A stretch of 64,000 nt of DNA, from assembly GCF_921293095.1 (NCBI RefSeq), contig NC_060258.1:9128607-9192606 (forward strand). Reading direction: 5' to 3'. Each line of letters opens with the position of its first letter. The stretch's first letter is position 1. Of this stretch, positions 22,825-34,916 are shown piece by piece. The DNA comes from Ischnura elegans (Eukaryota > Arthropoda > Insecta > Odonata > Coenagrionidae). The notes beneath the pieces are model-generated. The model was not told the origin of the DNA. It saw only the letters and a program-made list of their open reading frames with translations, and ran no database searches. Position numbers and translations under genes: made by a program.

Positions 22825-24436
22825 TATTTGAATTCATACTTTTTAAACTTATACTTGAGCTCAGCGCAGCGTTAAGCGATTTGTTATGGTTTATAATACG
22901 TAGATGTCCGCATCTTTGTAAGAACACTTTCGGTTGTAGGTAGCTAATTTCTAGTTTACTATTACACCTCGTATGTGTACTTTGGCTAGTGCATAGTATG
23001 CACTAATGTAGTGTACTTGAATCGGAATTCACCCTTGTAGTTTTTTGATGGCAGGAAATTAAGTCAATAGTATGCTGCACAGTGCTCCGTTTCTTACCTG
23101 AAAATGTGTACGGACGTCATGTTGTTTATGCACAAAACTTGCATCACGGACACACATCCTTGAATTTACCCTGAAACCTCACATGATACAGTATACATGA
23201 AATATACGTATAAATAGTGTAAACCAATGGTGCACAGTATACATATACTCAATGTATAACTATATGTGTGTTTTATGACTAAGCACCAATACATTTCGTG
23301 TATCAAAATACCAATTTTTAAACACAGAATTCTGGTTTGCTCCAGATCACCAATATTCAAGAAAAGATATTGCCAAGTAATTTTATATGAATGTGTGTAC
23401 AATAACAGCTTGCTTTATACATGAACAATGTTTGTTGACAATTTTTGCACAAGAAATTTGTGTGTCGTTTGTTCCTAGCTACGAACTTGTTGCATCGTTT
23501 ATAGTTGTTGCGACAAGGTTTATGTGCGATTTTGTGGTTTTTTAGCGAATTACCCAGAGATACTTATATTCTATTTGAATCAGTACTTCATGCGTAAATA
23601 TTGATAAAATTAGGGTTAATTAGGAATTTTTGGGTTCCATACAGTGTCGACCATTCCGGTCTGCAGTTAAATGTGATTAGGAAATGCTGAATTAGGGATT
23701 TTAGAAGACTCTAGATTGAATTTGAATCAATAATGATGATGTTTCTGAGTGTTTAAGGATATATGAGGAGTTTATACTCTTCCAACATTTTTTATGTGTG
23801 TCCAAGTTTGTATTCGTTACGAGTAGGGTCGTGGACAACATAGTAAAGGTATTTGAAGACCGATTTGTATTTAAACCTATATCTGAAAATGTAAACGACT
23901 GGGTTTTATGGCGTTAAAAAGTCTCTTTACGATCATGTTTATGACAAGTCTTTTGCTCGTAATATCGAACGAGTTATTTGGTGTCTTAGGCTATGTTGAA
24001 GTTGACTAAGTACTCTTGTAATCATATTATTCGTGGGCTATCCAGTTATACCATATGTAAGGTTGGCTTGGTAAATAAATAAATAATTAGTTTCCATGCA
24101 TAGAATTTGTACAGGAAAGTAAGTATATAATACGATAATTTTGCTGTGTAACTCAATATTGTGTTGAGGTCAACAGTCATTTGTAATTGCGCTTACTGCT
24201 CACAGGTTGATTGCAATAGGTATGGATAGACTAAACCATTTTTCAGTGAATATTCATGCATTAACGTTTGTGGGAAGGTGAAATATCCTTTATTTGTCTG
24301 GGACACCCTTAATCCTGAACCAATTGCTGGTACGCATGCGAGAATAAGCGAATGCGAGAAGGCGAAAAAGCTTTTGCTCTAATTCCGAGCTCGCATCCTC
24401 GCAATTTCAACAGTGTTTACCTGCGCAGTGACTTGC
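22825..24436. other. No gene seen
   Basis: AT-rich, only short frames. A taaataaataaata run lies at about 24072. Nothing supported. Confidence 0.4.
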
Positions 24437-26375
24437 CCAATGTAAAACGGCCACTCGCTATAGTGAATGATCACTATAGCGATTGCTTTTCGTGACGGGA
24501 ATTTAACCGATCGCTCCAATGATCTTTTTTCTGAATCACACGGTCACTCCCACCGTCGTCTTTCAGATCACTTTCGATATGATAGATCGTTGTCATGGGA
24601 CCCGCATAACGAAAATATAAATAGCGTGTTTGTTTATACGTGTCGTTTCCACGATTGTCAAACGCTGCGCTGCAATCGCTCCGTACGGGAATGCGTTCCT
24701 GTTGGCTGACGTGGGGTTTTAGTGACGGTTTTAGGGATGGAAAAAGCGACCGGAAGAGTGATGAAAAATAGCGATGGGTATCCTCGTCGCGATCGCGAAA
24801 AACAATTGCCGGCGACGATCATTTTTCGAGTGATCACTCTAGGAAATGGCGGATAAAATTATCGTAATATTCAGGCTTTAAGAGTTGGGTATTGCAAGAG
24901 GGCGGGTTGCGATGCGCCTTTTTCAGTGAACAATTGTACTCAACATATTTATCACGTGACGTGGAAAATTTGAATATCAACAACTCCGGGAAGAAAAATT
25001 AGGCACTCATCAAAATGAAGTACAATAAATTAATTTATATATTATTAGCTTAACTCACCTATTTAAGGTCTACGAGCTTCACTTGAATGATTTCCCTTGT
25101 CACCAATAAATGCACAGCAATTATCCACCATTTCGCTAATCGTACGCAAGTCATCGTGACACAAAACCGTCGTTACCATAGTGACACTCGAGGCATGTTG
25201 GGACCAATTTAGTGACGCCACCCGCCGCCCTGTATAAATCATTTGCTCCAATGGGTCACTTGGAAGTTTTCTTTTTGGGCGTCTTAAGGCCTTCTGCAAT
25301 CGCTAATTCGTTAAGAAATCGGAATATTTGACTGAAAACTAATTCCCTGAAGCATGGGTGCCTTCACAGCTTGGCGTTGCGTCGACAGTTTCCACTACGT
25401 CGGCCATTTTTGCCCATCATTGCTCCGCATTGCGAAAACAAACGAAAGGCAAGAAGCATCGGCTCCAAAAATTTGCTCTGGAGCATTCTACGCTATGATT
25501 TTGATCCATTTGAACAATCCGTGTGTTGTTTTATGGATTTTCGTGCAGAATTTATTTCTGAAATTGTCCCGCAAACAATCGATTTCATTTTAAGTAAATA
25601 TAGCGATCATTATATCCGATCGTGTATGTAACGACAGCACTTGCTTATATGCATGATTGCGACCTCTCAATCTTATTTCCTCTCTCGGAATATATGCGAA
25701 ATATTAGACAGCATATGGATGGCTAATTAATATCAACACGTATCTGAAAATTCGCCCAGTTTGAGACAGGTATCTTGAACAAAGCGTAATAACATTAAAA
25801 AAATAAAATTAAAGCAAATAACAACTCTTTTTTTGTAATTGAATGCTTCTCTATCAGTTTTATGAACCTTTAGTTTTTAATTTCGGTGTACAATTAAAAA
25901 TATTAATCGTGTTTTTGCTCCGAAAAAGTGAGATACGTGTTATTAGAACTAGACATCGATATAATCAATTTGACCGTGGAGAGTTTGAAAATTTATCAGC
26001 AAACTTTTGTTTATTACTAGCAGACCACCAGGCGTTGCTAGGGAAGAATGGTACTTCGAGAAGTTGGAAACTTGTAACTTGGAATTCATGGTCAAATAGG
26101 ATTTTTTACGTTTTCTCTTCGAGCGTGTTAAGAGGTGTCAGTCAGTCAGGATGGCCAACCACACAAGTTGTATGACGTGACGTAACAAACAGTAATGGGA
26201 AAACGACGCAAAGGACGAAACCGGACAAAAATGGTGGTGGGAACTATCGTGTTATTCACGAAATGAATCGTCAATGAGCGATCGCTTTTTTTTTGGTCCC
26301 TGAAAACCTATCGCTCGAGCTATCACTCGATAGGGACGAAATAAATGATAGCGTGTTCATCAGCCGTTACACTTG
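24437..26375. mobile_element. Candidate ~1.9-kb DNA transposon (PIF-like ends)
   Basis: Ends CCAATGTAAAACGGCC and, inverted, AGCCGTTACACTTG, each followed by palindromic gatcactatagcgat / cgctatc-type sequence. Several frames of 80-110 residues occur inside (for example 25063-25299 -, 25371-25631 +, 25843-26175 +), but I recognise no transposase motif. Target duplication unclear. Confidence 0.35.
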
Positions 26376-26844
26376 AGGGCTATGTCACCGATAAAATGGA
26401 ATCGTGGCTCGGGAAATTTAATAATTTGGCTTCTACGGCCAAACCCTACCTGAGCTACCTACCTTCCTACCTAGTTTGATCACGCTTTACGGAGTACACG
26501 TCGTGAGGAGTGATGGAAAATGTGAGTCAAAATCGAGTTTTCGAGCAATCGATTTTTTTAATCGAAACGAAAAGATCGACTTTTCAAAATAAATCGAAAA
26601 TTGAACCGAAAGATCGATTAATCGACTAAGTTGTGTAGCGAGAGTAGTGAAGGAAAAACGTCAGGAAGATAGATTTTTAATCGAAATGAAAAGGTCGTAG
26701 GGATACGTAAGCTAGTAAGCAACACCACCACTCAACTATTCTATTTCTAGGTCCTAACGCTGCCTTTATGGTTTTTTGTTGATCGTGGAAAAGAAGACAT
26801 TCTGAATCTGTCTGTTGTACGGTCTATCTCTCTAATTCTATTTT

Positions 26845-27690
26845 TATGATCTATATGGTAACGTGGTATGCTGTCGTCTGTAAGATATGGCTGACTTCAT
26901 CAGAAAAGACACTGCTCTTGAATTTATCTAAAAGGTTTAGTCTATTTTTCAATCTACGGTCCGACAGAGATTCCCATCCGAGTTTATCTAAGAGGTCAGT
27001 TACACTAACAAGACTATCGTAACGACCTTTCACATACCTAACAGCTCTTCTTTGCACGCGTTCTAACTCTGTTAATAAGCCTTTTTCATGAGGGTCCCAA
27101 ACACTGGCAGCGTATTCCAAATGTGGTCTAACGAGGGAAAAGTAGCTAATTTCTCTCACTTGGTCGTCGTACTTTCCTAATATTCTTTTAACGATTCCAC
27201 GATATTGTTCATTATTGATCTATTGATCATTATTGAGTCTAACTCCTAGATATTTCACGGATTCAACAGTCTCTAATTGGGTACTCCGAATTATATAGCA
27301 ATGTTGTAGGGAGTTATTCATCTTCCAGAAATTCATTACAACGCATTTTTTTTCAAATTTAATTTTAACTGCCAAGCATCGCACCACGCTTGGGTAGCAG
27401 CAAGGTCATTCGTTAGTTCATCTGTATCTTTGCTGGTGCGGATTTCTCTGTAAACTATAGTGTCGTCTGCAAATAATCGTAACTTACTGTGTACTACTTC
27501 GCCAATGTCGTTTATGTAAAGAAGGAATAGGATTGGGCCAATGACACTACCCTGAGGGACGCCAGAAGTGACTCTAACCTCATTGGCGACTGTACCGTCT
27601 AATACTACTCTTTGGACGCGGTTGCTCAAAAGTTCTCTTATCCAGGAATTACATCTTCGTATAGACCATAAGATTTCAGTTTTATTATTA
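26845..27690 (-). pseudogene. Non-LTR retrotransposon RT fragment (CR1/L2-like)
   Basis: Two - strand segments. 27341-27690 carries RT palm motifs SGVPQGSVIGPILFLLYIND and FADD (catalytic [YF]ADD). 26851-27159 carries the C-terminal YFSLVRPHLEYAASVWDP region. They are separated by about 180 bp in which the frame is broken near a small duplication (tattgatc twice around 27216-27230). The 5' part of the RT and the endonuclease are absent. This is a dead 5'-truncated copy. Confidence 0.85.
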
Positions 27691-27799
27691 ACTTTATTAT
27701 TTAAACTACGATATTTTGCGAGATAACTAACATACATGCATACCAACAAAGCAAACAGGTTGGGGAAATATATTATATCCAAACCGTTAGCTGTGTGTT

Positions 27800-28372
27800 A
27801 CGTAAAGGATGTCTTATTCATCATAAAATATGAATAAGACATCATTTCATTTATACGTAAAATTGCTGCAGTTGGTATCAGCCGGAGATATCTTCATCGT
27901 ATTCACAGTCGCAGTGATTTCGATTATTTATAGCGATTAAGTCAATGGCAGTGATTGCTATTTCTCTTCAATCAAAGGTATCGATATATCGTTCATCACT
28001 TGGTAGCAGCTATCTTCACCGAATCCACAACTACAGTGATTTCGAGTATTAAGTCACCGGCCGTGACTGCTATTTTTCAATGGCGGTGATTCACTCACGG
28101 TTAGCGATATATAGCTAATCGGTATTTGAGATTACCTTAGGAAAAATTATTGTCGATCACTACGGTTCCGCTGTGCAACTGTCTTAGCCGAAAATAACAT
28201 TTTGCGAGCGTAAAATATCCATTCCCATGAACTTCTACCGGTGATTAATAAGATTACAGCCAATGGAAATCTTACGATAGCGGACCGGTCGCAATAATAG
28301 CGCGAAAGTATGTTCGCGACGATATATTATCGCCAACGATATGACTACATGGACAGTTTAATGTACACAGTA
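27800..28372. repeat. Degenerate ~120-bp duplication rich in gtgatt/atcgat
   Basis: tatcttca(t/c)cg...acagtgatttcga...tgctatttttcaa occurs at about 27889 and 28012. The region holds many gcgata / tatcgc motifs like those in the candidate element at 24.4-26.4 kb. No gene. Confidence 0.45.
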
Positions 28373-28797
28373 CGCCACCTTGGTTTGACAAGGTTCTAAC
28401 TGACCTTCAGCTGGTTTTGAGAAAAACCTTGTCAAAGTTTTAAACTGCTCTATTTCTATTATTAATAGGAATTTATTTTTGATTTTTGGCAATACACTAG
28501 TGATCCACTAGATACACTAGCAATTATTACTTTAAGAAAATATGTTGTTTATTTTATTTTTTCACATGTTTATATGAGTAATAAAATAAGTAAAATGCAG
28601 TTAAAACCTTGTCACACCAAATATTAGTTTTTTCTCCTTGCTGTTGGAACTTTGTCACTGTTCTAAATCTGTTATTATTTTACATAGAGGAATAAAAACC
28701 GGTGCAACACGTAGAGAAACATAAACTTAGTTATCTTGAGTGAAAACACCAAATTTTGCAAAAATGTCAGTTAGAACCTTGTCAAACCAAGGTAGCG
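28373..28797 (+). mobile_element. MITE family E, copy 2
   Basis: CGCCACCTTGGTTTGACAAG ... CTTGTCAAACCAAGGTAGCG. Differs from copy 1 by a few substitutions and a small insertion (aaaccttgt near 28605). Confidence 0.85.
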
Positions 28798-28929
28798 AGT
28801 AGTATGAGAAACAATTGGAAAACTACGACGACAATCAAGAAGTAATTGTTGCGTTTTCGTTTTATAAATCGGAGGCGATTTAAGGGATAGAATACTTGAT
28901 TATATGCATACACTGTGTGGGACTAAGGC

Positions 28930-29899
28930 CGTTATCCAATCCGCGTAGTATGCACTCTTATTCACTCGTTCCCTTTCTCCCTTTCACCCTGCTCCCTTAC
29001 TAATGCTCTACTGGCGCCATAAAGTGTGAACGGAAATAATGCGAACTATTGACAGTGACGAAATGTGACCACGGGGTAGTTTTAGGACATTTAGCGGTTG
29101 ATTCGAGAATCAATTTCACCTTTATACTCATATTTTTGCATGTGAAGAGCTAGAATTCACAATGCCGATATAATATTACGTAAAAGAGCTCACATAATAA
29201 ACACAAAATTACTAACAACTCCAGTTCAAAATTTCTGAGTTTTCCATTGCCGCCATTTTCACGTCCACTTCCCACGAGGGCATGTGAACGAGGGAGCATC
29301 CACGTTCCCTTGTTCACTTACCCTTCGTTCCCTTGCGCCCTCGCCAATTGGATCCACCCTTGCTGTCGTCACATCCGTAAGTTGACGATCGAAAAGTGCA
29401 CGAAGGGTGAATAAATTCGAATTGGAAAACGGCCCAAGTCCGAAAAATTGCCAAACCAAGATGGCGGAATTCTGGCGACGCTTTAAACTCGAATACAGCG
29501 CCTCCGTTGTATTTACAATCTCCTTGGTGACAACGGTGACAACACATTTAGAGGCCGACTTGATGATCCTCTTGTTTAAATTTCGCGATGGTGGGTGCCG
29601 ATTTCTGGCACTTTGAATTTTTGCCCTTCATTTGTTTGTTCGATGAAGGCGAGGATGTTCTAGTCTCGTCAATGTAATGCCTAACTGTGAGGAAACCTCC
29701 CCTTATCGAATTTAACATCCTTCACACATGTGCGTGGACGACAGAGAAAAAAAAGAAGATCGCTCGCAGACGTTTTCAAAGTGTCTTCTGCTCACTTATT
29801 TGACAATATTGCATCTCAATGGTTGTGGAAATTTGTACTCTTTATGATAAAATTTACGTATGTACTTAAATAGGTGCACGTCGCTGTTTGGATAACGAG
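28930..29899 (+). mobile_element. Candidate MITE with CCGTTATCCAA ends
   Basis: CCGTTATCCAATCCGCG and, inverted, CGCTGTTTGGATAACG. Internal inverted ccaatt/ggatcc and ttcccttg segments. Target duplication not clear. Confidence 0.35.
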
Positions 29900-29903
29900 T
29901 TCA

Positions 29904-32811
29904 GCCCGGCTTATAGAAAGAATGAGTGATACACATATTAGCCGTAGGGAGTGTAGTTAGTGTGAGGTTCTAGTGTCTACACGTCTATTTCATAGGTTTT
30001 TAGAAAGAATTGTCGTGGAGTATGGTCCATTTTGAATCGATGAGATGATCAGCGTGAAATTTCGGGATCAGGCTTTGTTTTATTCATTTTTTTTTCAAGT
30101 GTTTCGAGCGCTTTTCACCAGTGTTTTGTTCATTCAAAGCGTAAATCACGGAGGAAGGCGTTTTGAGATGAAAAAATGTCATCGATACTGTATGGATTGT
30201 TGGCGTTAGCGCCGGGTAGATATCGAGAGGTATTTCAACACGTCCCAAGGGGCCTGGTTTGCTTCTTTTTATTGTAAACTCCTTTCGGATTCAGTGTTGA
30301 ATTTGCCTCAAACTACGGTATGGCCCCAAATATTCTCTTCCTTTCAACGGTCTTTGGACTCTGCTACTCAAAACTTTAATTTATCCCTAAATTATGATAG
30401 CTTAAAAGTCGCTTATGCATTATTACAGAGCAACTAATGTTTATCAATAGAAATCGGTTATTTTTCTGTTGTTATCTCAGCCGTATTTTTCGATATAATG
30501 GGATAGTAATTGGTAATTGTTTATAATTACCGGATAGTTTTTGTAGTTGAAAAATACTGTTATTCACCACAGTTATTTACTGCTTAATAGTTCGATTTCA
30601 CTCTAAATCGATTGTAATTTTTACTAGTTTGTGGCTTGAATTTCTATTGGAGATGTTTTGAATTTACCAAATTATAGCTTTTAATTACCTAAATATTTTG
30701 ATGATAGAAAAATACTATTATTAACGTCAGTTAATCAGAATTGACCATTTATATTTTAATAGGAATCTTCTGTGGTTATTACCGTCTGCTGCGTCTATTA
30801 CTTCCTTGCTTTTAAACTCCGTCGACTGAATTATTTCAATACCCACTCTTCCCACGAATTTTGTTTGCCATTGCGTTGTCATGGAAGCACCTCTTGGAAT
30901 GCCTCGCTTCCCCGTAAATCATTCCGACCTTCTCTTATCTTTTGTTATCTCTAATTTTCCAACCTACCGTACACAAAGATTTTGGCATCCTGCTTGCATA
31001 GTCGCCCCGGGAGACGTGTGCTTGTTTATTTTGGCCCGCCATATTTCCTCCGTCTTATTTTTGTTTGCGTTTCTATGACTACGGTCTAATCGCGAGTGTA
31101 ATTGCCGATGGTGGCATCACCGTCGTCGTTGCAACCGGTACAATGCAACTCGCCGTGACGTATTTTGTCATTTTATTAAAGTTCATCGATGGCTTCGATA
31201 ATAATTGAAGTCTTTGAGTTAATATAATAAACATTAGTGCTGGCCCGCAGCCTTTAACTGAAGGCAGAAAATCTTTCAGTTCCGATTATTACGTAAAAAT
31301 TGCCGATCAAGTTGTTAGTTACATGCCGTAATCACAAGTGATAGCTGTAAGCTCATGTTCAGGAGTATGTAGCAAATTGTATTTGCTCCATGGAAACCAC
31401 AGTAGGTGTAAATATTCGATTTTGACAGCGAACGGCAGCATATTCAACGTTATACGTAATGAAATATTACTTTTAGCCTGTTTAGGGATGGTATTAGCAT
31501 GTTATTTATGCCACAAGACAGTCACTAAAAGTTCACACGTAGCAAATGCTATATAGACGTTACTTTTCCCGATGAAAATTTTGTTTCGGACAAAATTAAT
31601 TTATGAATGCATATTTTTGCCAGCCATCACATACAGTATTGATTACGTAAATCGTAGTCTTCACGGACGCCTTGAAAAAAAATTATGGATACCGCGTGGT
31701 AAGGGGACGGCACAATTTCATCCCATAGAAGGCTGATTTCTGTTGTCGATTCGGTCGCATTGAAATCGGTTTCCAAAAATGTCCGCGGGGCGGTGATGAG
31801 TGCAACGCGATCCGATCCACCTTTTCCAATTTCCGATTTCCAATATTATTGTATAATGTTTTTGCAATTGCGTGGAATATCATTGAATGTCATTGAAAAA
31901 AGCACTATTTTATAAAAGAAATATAATATGAAGGTCCCTACCGCAAATGTATTCGCCGAAAATCTGGCGGACGAATAATGTTTTTTTTTAGCTGAGTTAT
32001 GAGTCTTTAATTAAATTAACCTTCATCGGCTGCTTGGAAACACGTCGTCATCGGAGCGTGACGTCACGGCACGGTATCCACTGATGACAAACTAGAACCC
32101 CCCCCCAGAACAACAATTAACATATATAAATAACAAAATTAACTACTTAAGTTTTGTCAAAACCAACATGAATTTTTGAAAGTATAAACTATTTTCAACA
32201 GTTATAGATTATTAGGTTTCGATATTTTCAATATTTAATATTTTTTCATATTGTTATTGAAAAAAAACGTTTGCATGTTTTTGTGAAAACGCAGAATCAT
32301 ATTTAATTATCTCTCTATCCAGGACTTGGATATCATAATTCAATTGTTGTAACAAAATGAAAAATAAAACTTCGCAATGGTAATTACTTCAATGAAAAAA
32401 AACAAAGTATCTATAAACTAGTAATACAAGGACGTATGGAGTCACCAGATAACTGTGCACAATGTTTTTTTACTTAATATTTTTAAAACATTTTTATAGA
32501 AAACCTTTGCATTTTTTTGTGAAAAGTTAAAATCATATTTAAATTTCTCTTCAATCTTGGTCCTTGGAATTCATAATTCAATTATTTTAACAAAGTGCAA
32601 AATAAAGTAATGTACACCGCTTCACTTCACAGCGGTAATTACATCCATGCAAAAAAAACGAAGTACCTATGAACTCAATTAATGACACAGGGACGTACGC
32701 AGTTTTCAGATGACTTTGCAGAATGTTTACACTTCTCACGGGTGGGGTAGACGGAGGAAAATCGGTTTGGCAGGAGGAGGAGGGGGGTAGACTTGAAGCT
32801 ACAAAGTAGAT
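29904..32811. other. Long stretch without a supported gene
   Basis: AT-rich. A possible short first exon begins at 30177 (separate entry). 32100-32800 contains A/T runs and a repeated ttgtgaaaa...aatcatattta block (about 32280 and 32517, period ~237). Confidence 0.4.
30177..30230 (+). CDS. Tentative short first exon with start codon
   Basis: aaaaaATGTCATCG opens MSSILYGLLALAPGRYRE, followed by GAG/GTATTT, a possible donor. The leading peptide is hydrophobic enough to suggest a signal sequence or a short first exon, and the preceding 150 bp lacks repeats. There is no downstream exon in the window to confirm it. Read without splicing, the frame ends after 33 codons. Weak evidence. Confidence 0.15.
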
Positions 32812-33425
32812 TCCTGTTTATTCGGACATATCGGGACTTGGGCACTTTGCCACAATTAAGCGGCTGCCCCAATTAGGGGAACTATCCTGTACATATATGG
32901 GCGTAAACAAACGTTGAAATGATGGAAAGAAGACTAAAGAATGTTTATAATGAACATAAGTTTATTAAAATATTAATTTGATTAATAAATCAGCGAGTCT
33001 AGCTAATTTATTATGATTTTTAAGAATTATAACATTTTTGTTAAAAATATTTTTCACAGCCTCAGGCGACGCTGAATGAATGTCTTTTTACTAAGTCCTA
33101 TTAAAGAAAATTCCTATTTTCTTGCGGATAGTATAACAACAAGAGCTTTCAAAATAGGGCAAGAATAGGAACATTTGTGAAAAATAAGAGTAAATCAAAG
33201 GAGGAAAATAAAAAAAATAGTATTCTGAAAACAAAAAATTTTAATTTCGTCGCGAGTATAGAGTCTATGTCGCCGACTCATGGCCCAATAATGCGGCATG
33301 CTGTCCCAATTAAGCAGAGATTACTCTCGGATATATTTCTCTCTATTGGGTTCTGTTCTTCAAGATCTGCCCCAATTAAGCGGCTGCCCCAAGTAACCGG
33401 TGGACCCATTAAACGGAATCTACTG
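32812..33425 (-). mobile_element. Pogo/Tigger-like MITE family B, copy 3
   Basis: CAAAGTAGATTCC ... GGAATCTACTG with TA on both sides; contains cgccgactcatggcccaat and gcctcaggcgacgc shared with copies 1 and 2. Confidence 0.8.
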
Positions 33426-33531
33426 TACTTAGTAGCTACGCGATGTTATCAAATCACCCTGCTAGTGAACTACAAATCTACCAGCCGGGGACCATCTACC
33501 ATCACCCTGTGCCAGTAGCTAATGCCTGTTC

Positions 33532-34314
33532 TACACGCTCGGTTCAGCGCCTAGGATCAGCCGTCCTGGCGGCTGATCTTGCCGTGTAGAGACGTTGCCA
33601 GCTTAAGTTAAACGCTGCGCTGTTGTCGTCAACTCTCTCTCACATGGCGCGTGTATTTGGTTGCGTTCGGTTTTCTTCTAAGTGTGGTTCTTCTCACTGA
33701 GCCCATAAATGACAAAGTTAGCGGCACGTGCTCGAAATGAGATTGTGGATGAGACCAACGTCCTTACTGGAATGTTATAATCCGTTCCCAGTGAACAAAA
33801 AATTTGAAAACCTTTACCGCCGTCGCCTTCTCGTCAGCCTTCTTGCAATCTTCTCGCGGTCACCTTCATAGCCATTCCATTGATGATCCAAAACAGTCGT
33901 AATATTTAATTAACGGAGTCATAATATACCAAATATATATTTAGAACTTTTTACGATGCAAAAACTTCAAAATTCTCTACTTAACCTGTAACAAAACGTG
34001 AGGAAGTATTGTCGCCCTAGCAGACGAAAAATCATCTGAATTATTCTAAAATCATCTCCTTCCGTAGAAGTACCACAGATAATAACTCGGGAATACACTG
34101 ATCTGCCAAAATAAATCCGGTAATTATCTGCTTTGCTAGAAAATTTTCCATAAAATGTTTCAGCGCTCGCCGATTCTCAAGTGTTCTTAGACTTTCAGTC
34201 ATTGCCATCAGATGGCGAGGGGTCGACTTAAGCCTCTCGTTAAGAATGGGTTCGCGCTGAGCGATTTGGCTGAGCTAAGCCGGATGAGCTGATCGGAGCG
34301 TGTAGAACAGGCAT
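33532..34314 (+). mobile_element. Element O, ~780 bp
   Basis: TIRs ATGCCTGTTCTACACGCTC and, inverted, GAGCGTGTAGAACAGGCAT, followed by ggctgatc / gatcagcc-type complementarity. No transposase frame. Partial copy at 16666. Confidence 0.65.
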
Positions 34315-34675
34315 AAAGGTTAAGGAAAATGGATTAAACTTAAAAAATTCTCGGAGTTCTGGGGGGGTTCTTATCCCCCAAAACTCTCCCCCCCCTCGCT
34401 GCATCACTGTCTCTTCTGGAATATTCGTGTCACGTGGACTCAAACAGCTATATTCATACCTCTCCAAAGCTTCGAAATTTGACCACCAGGCGTCCGACAC
34501 CTCTCTTGGATTTGTGAACACCCGCTATTTTTTATTCATCCTTGAAGGTAGGTTACGATCGGACGATTGTGTATTGATAGTGTCTACGTTCCAGGATGTA
34601 GAGAATGTTGCGTTACCCTTCAGCCATAATCTCTTCACTTCATGTCTGCGGGTGAGCTTTGGTGAAGGCCGTTTC

Positions 34676-34916
34676 ACACTGGGCACGGAATTGCACAAGT
34701 TAGGGCTTCATTTATTTCTAAAATGGCGTGGAATTGCGCGAATGCATGAACGATATTTTGGAACAGGGGCTATTTTTTTGCCGTCTCGCATCCACGCATT
34801 CTCGCATGTGTTCTAGCAATTCACCGCTTTTACACGACGCAATTTTGACTGCGCCTTCGCGCGCACGTCAGATTGCGCAATTCTGTGTACCGTGTAAAAC
34901 GGCCTTGAGAGTCCGG
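34676..34916 (-). mobile_element. PIF/Harbinger-type MITE family N, copy 2
   Basis: AGGCCGTTTCACACTGGGCAC ... GTACCGTGTAAAACGGCCTT. Internal gaattgc(g/a)c and cgcaattttgactgcgcc palindromic pairs. Inverted relative to the copy at 61685-61919. Confidence 0.7.

Noticed and set aside
27691..27782. N-terminal residues of the RT frame before EILWSIRRC
   Set aside because: No RT similarity and AT-rich; the retrotransposon copy is 5'-truncated at about 27690.
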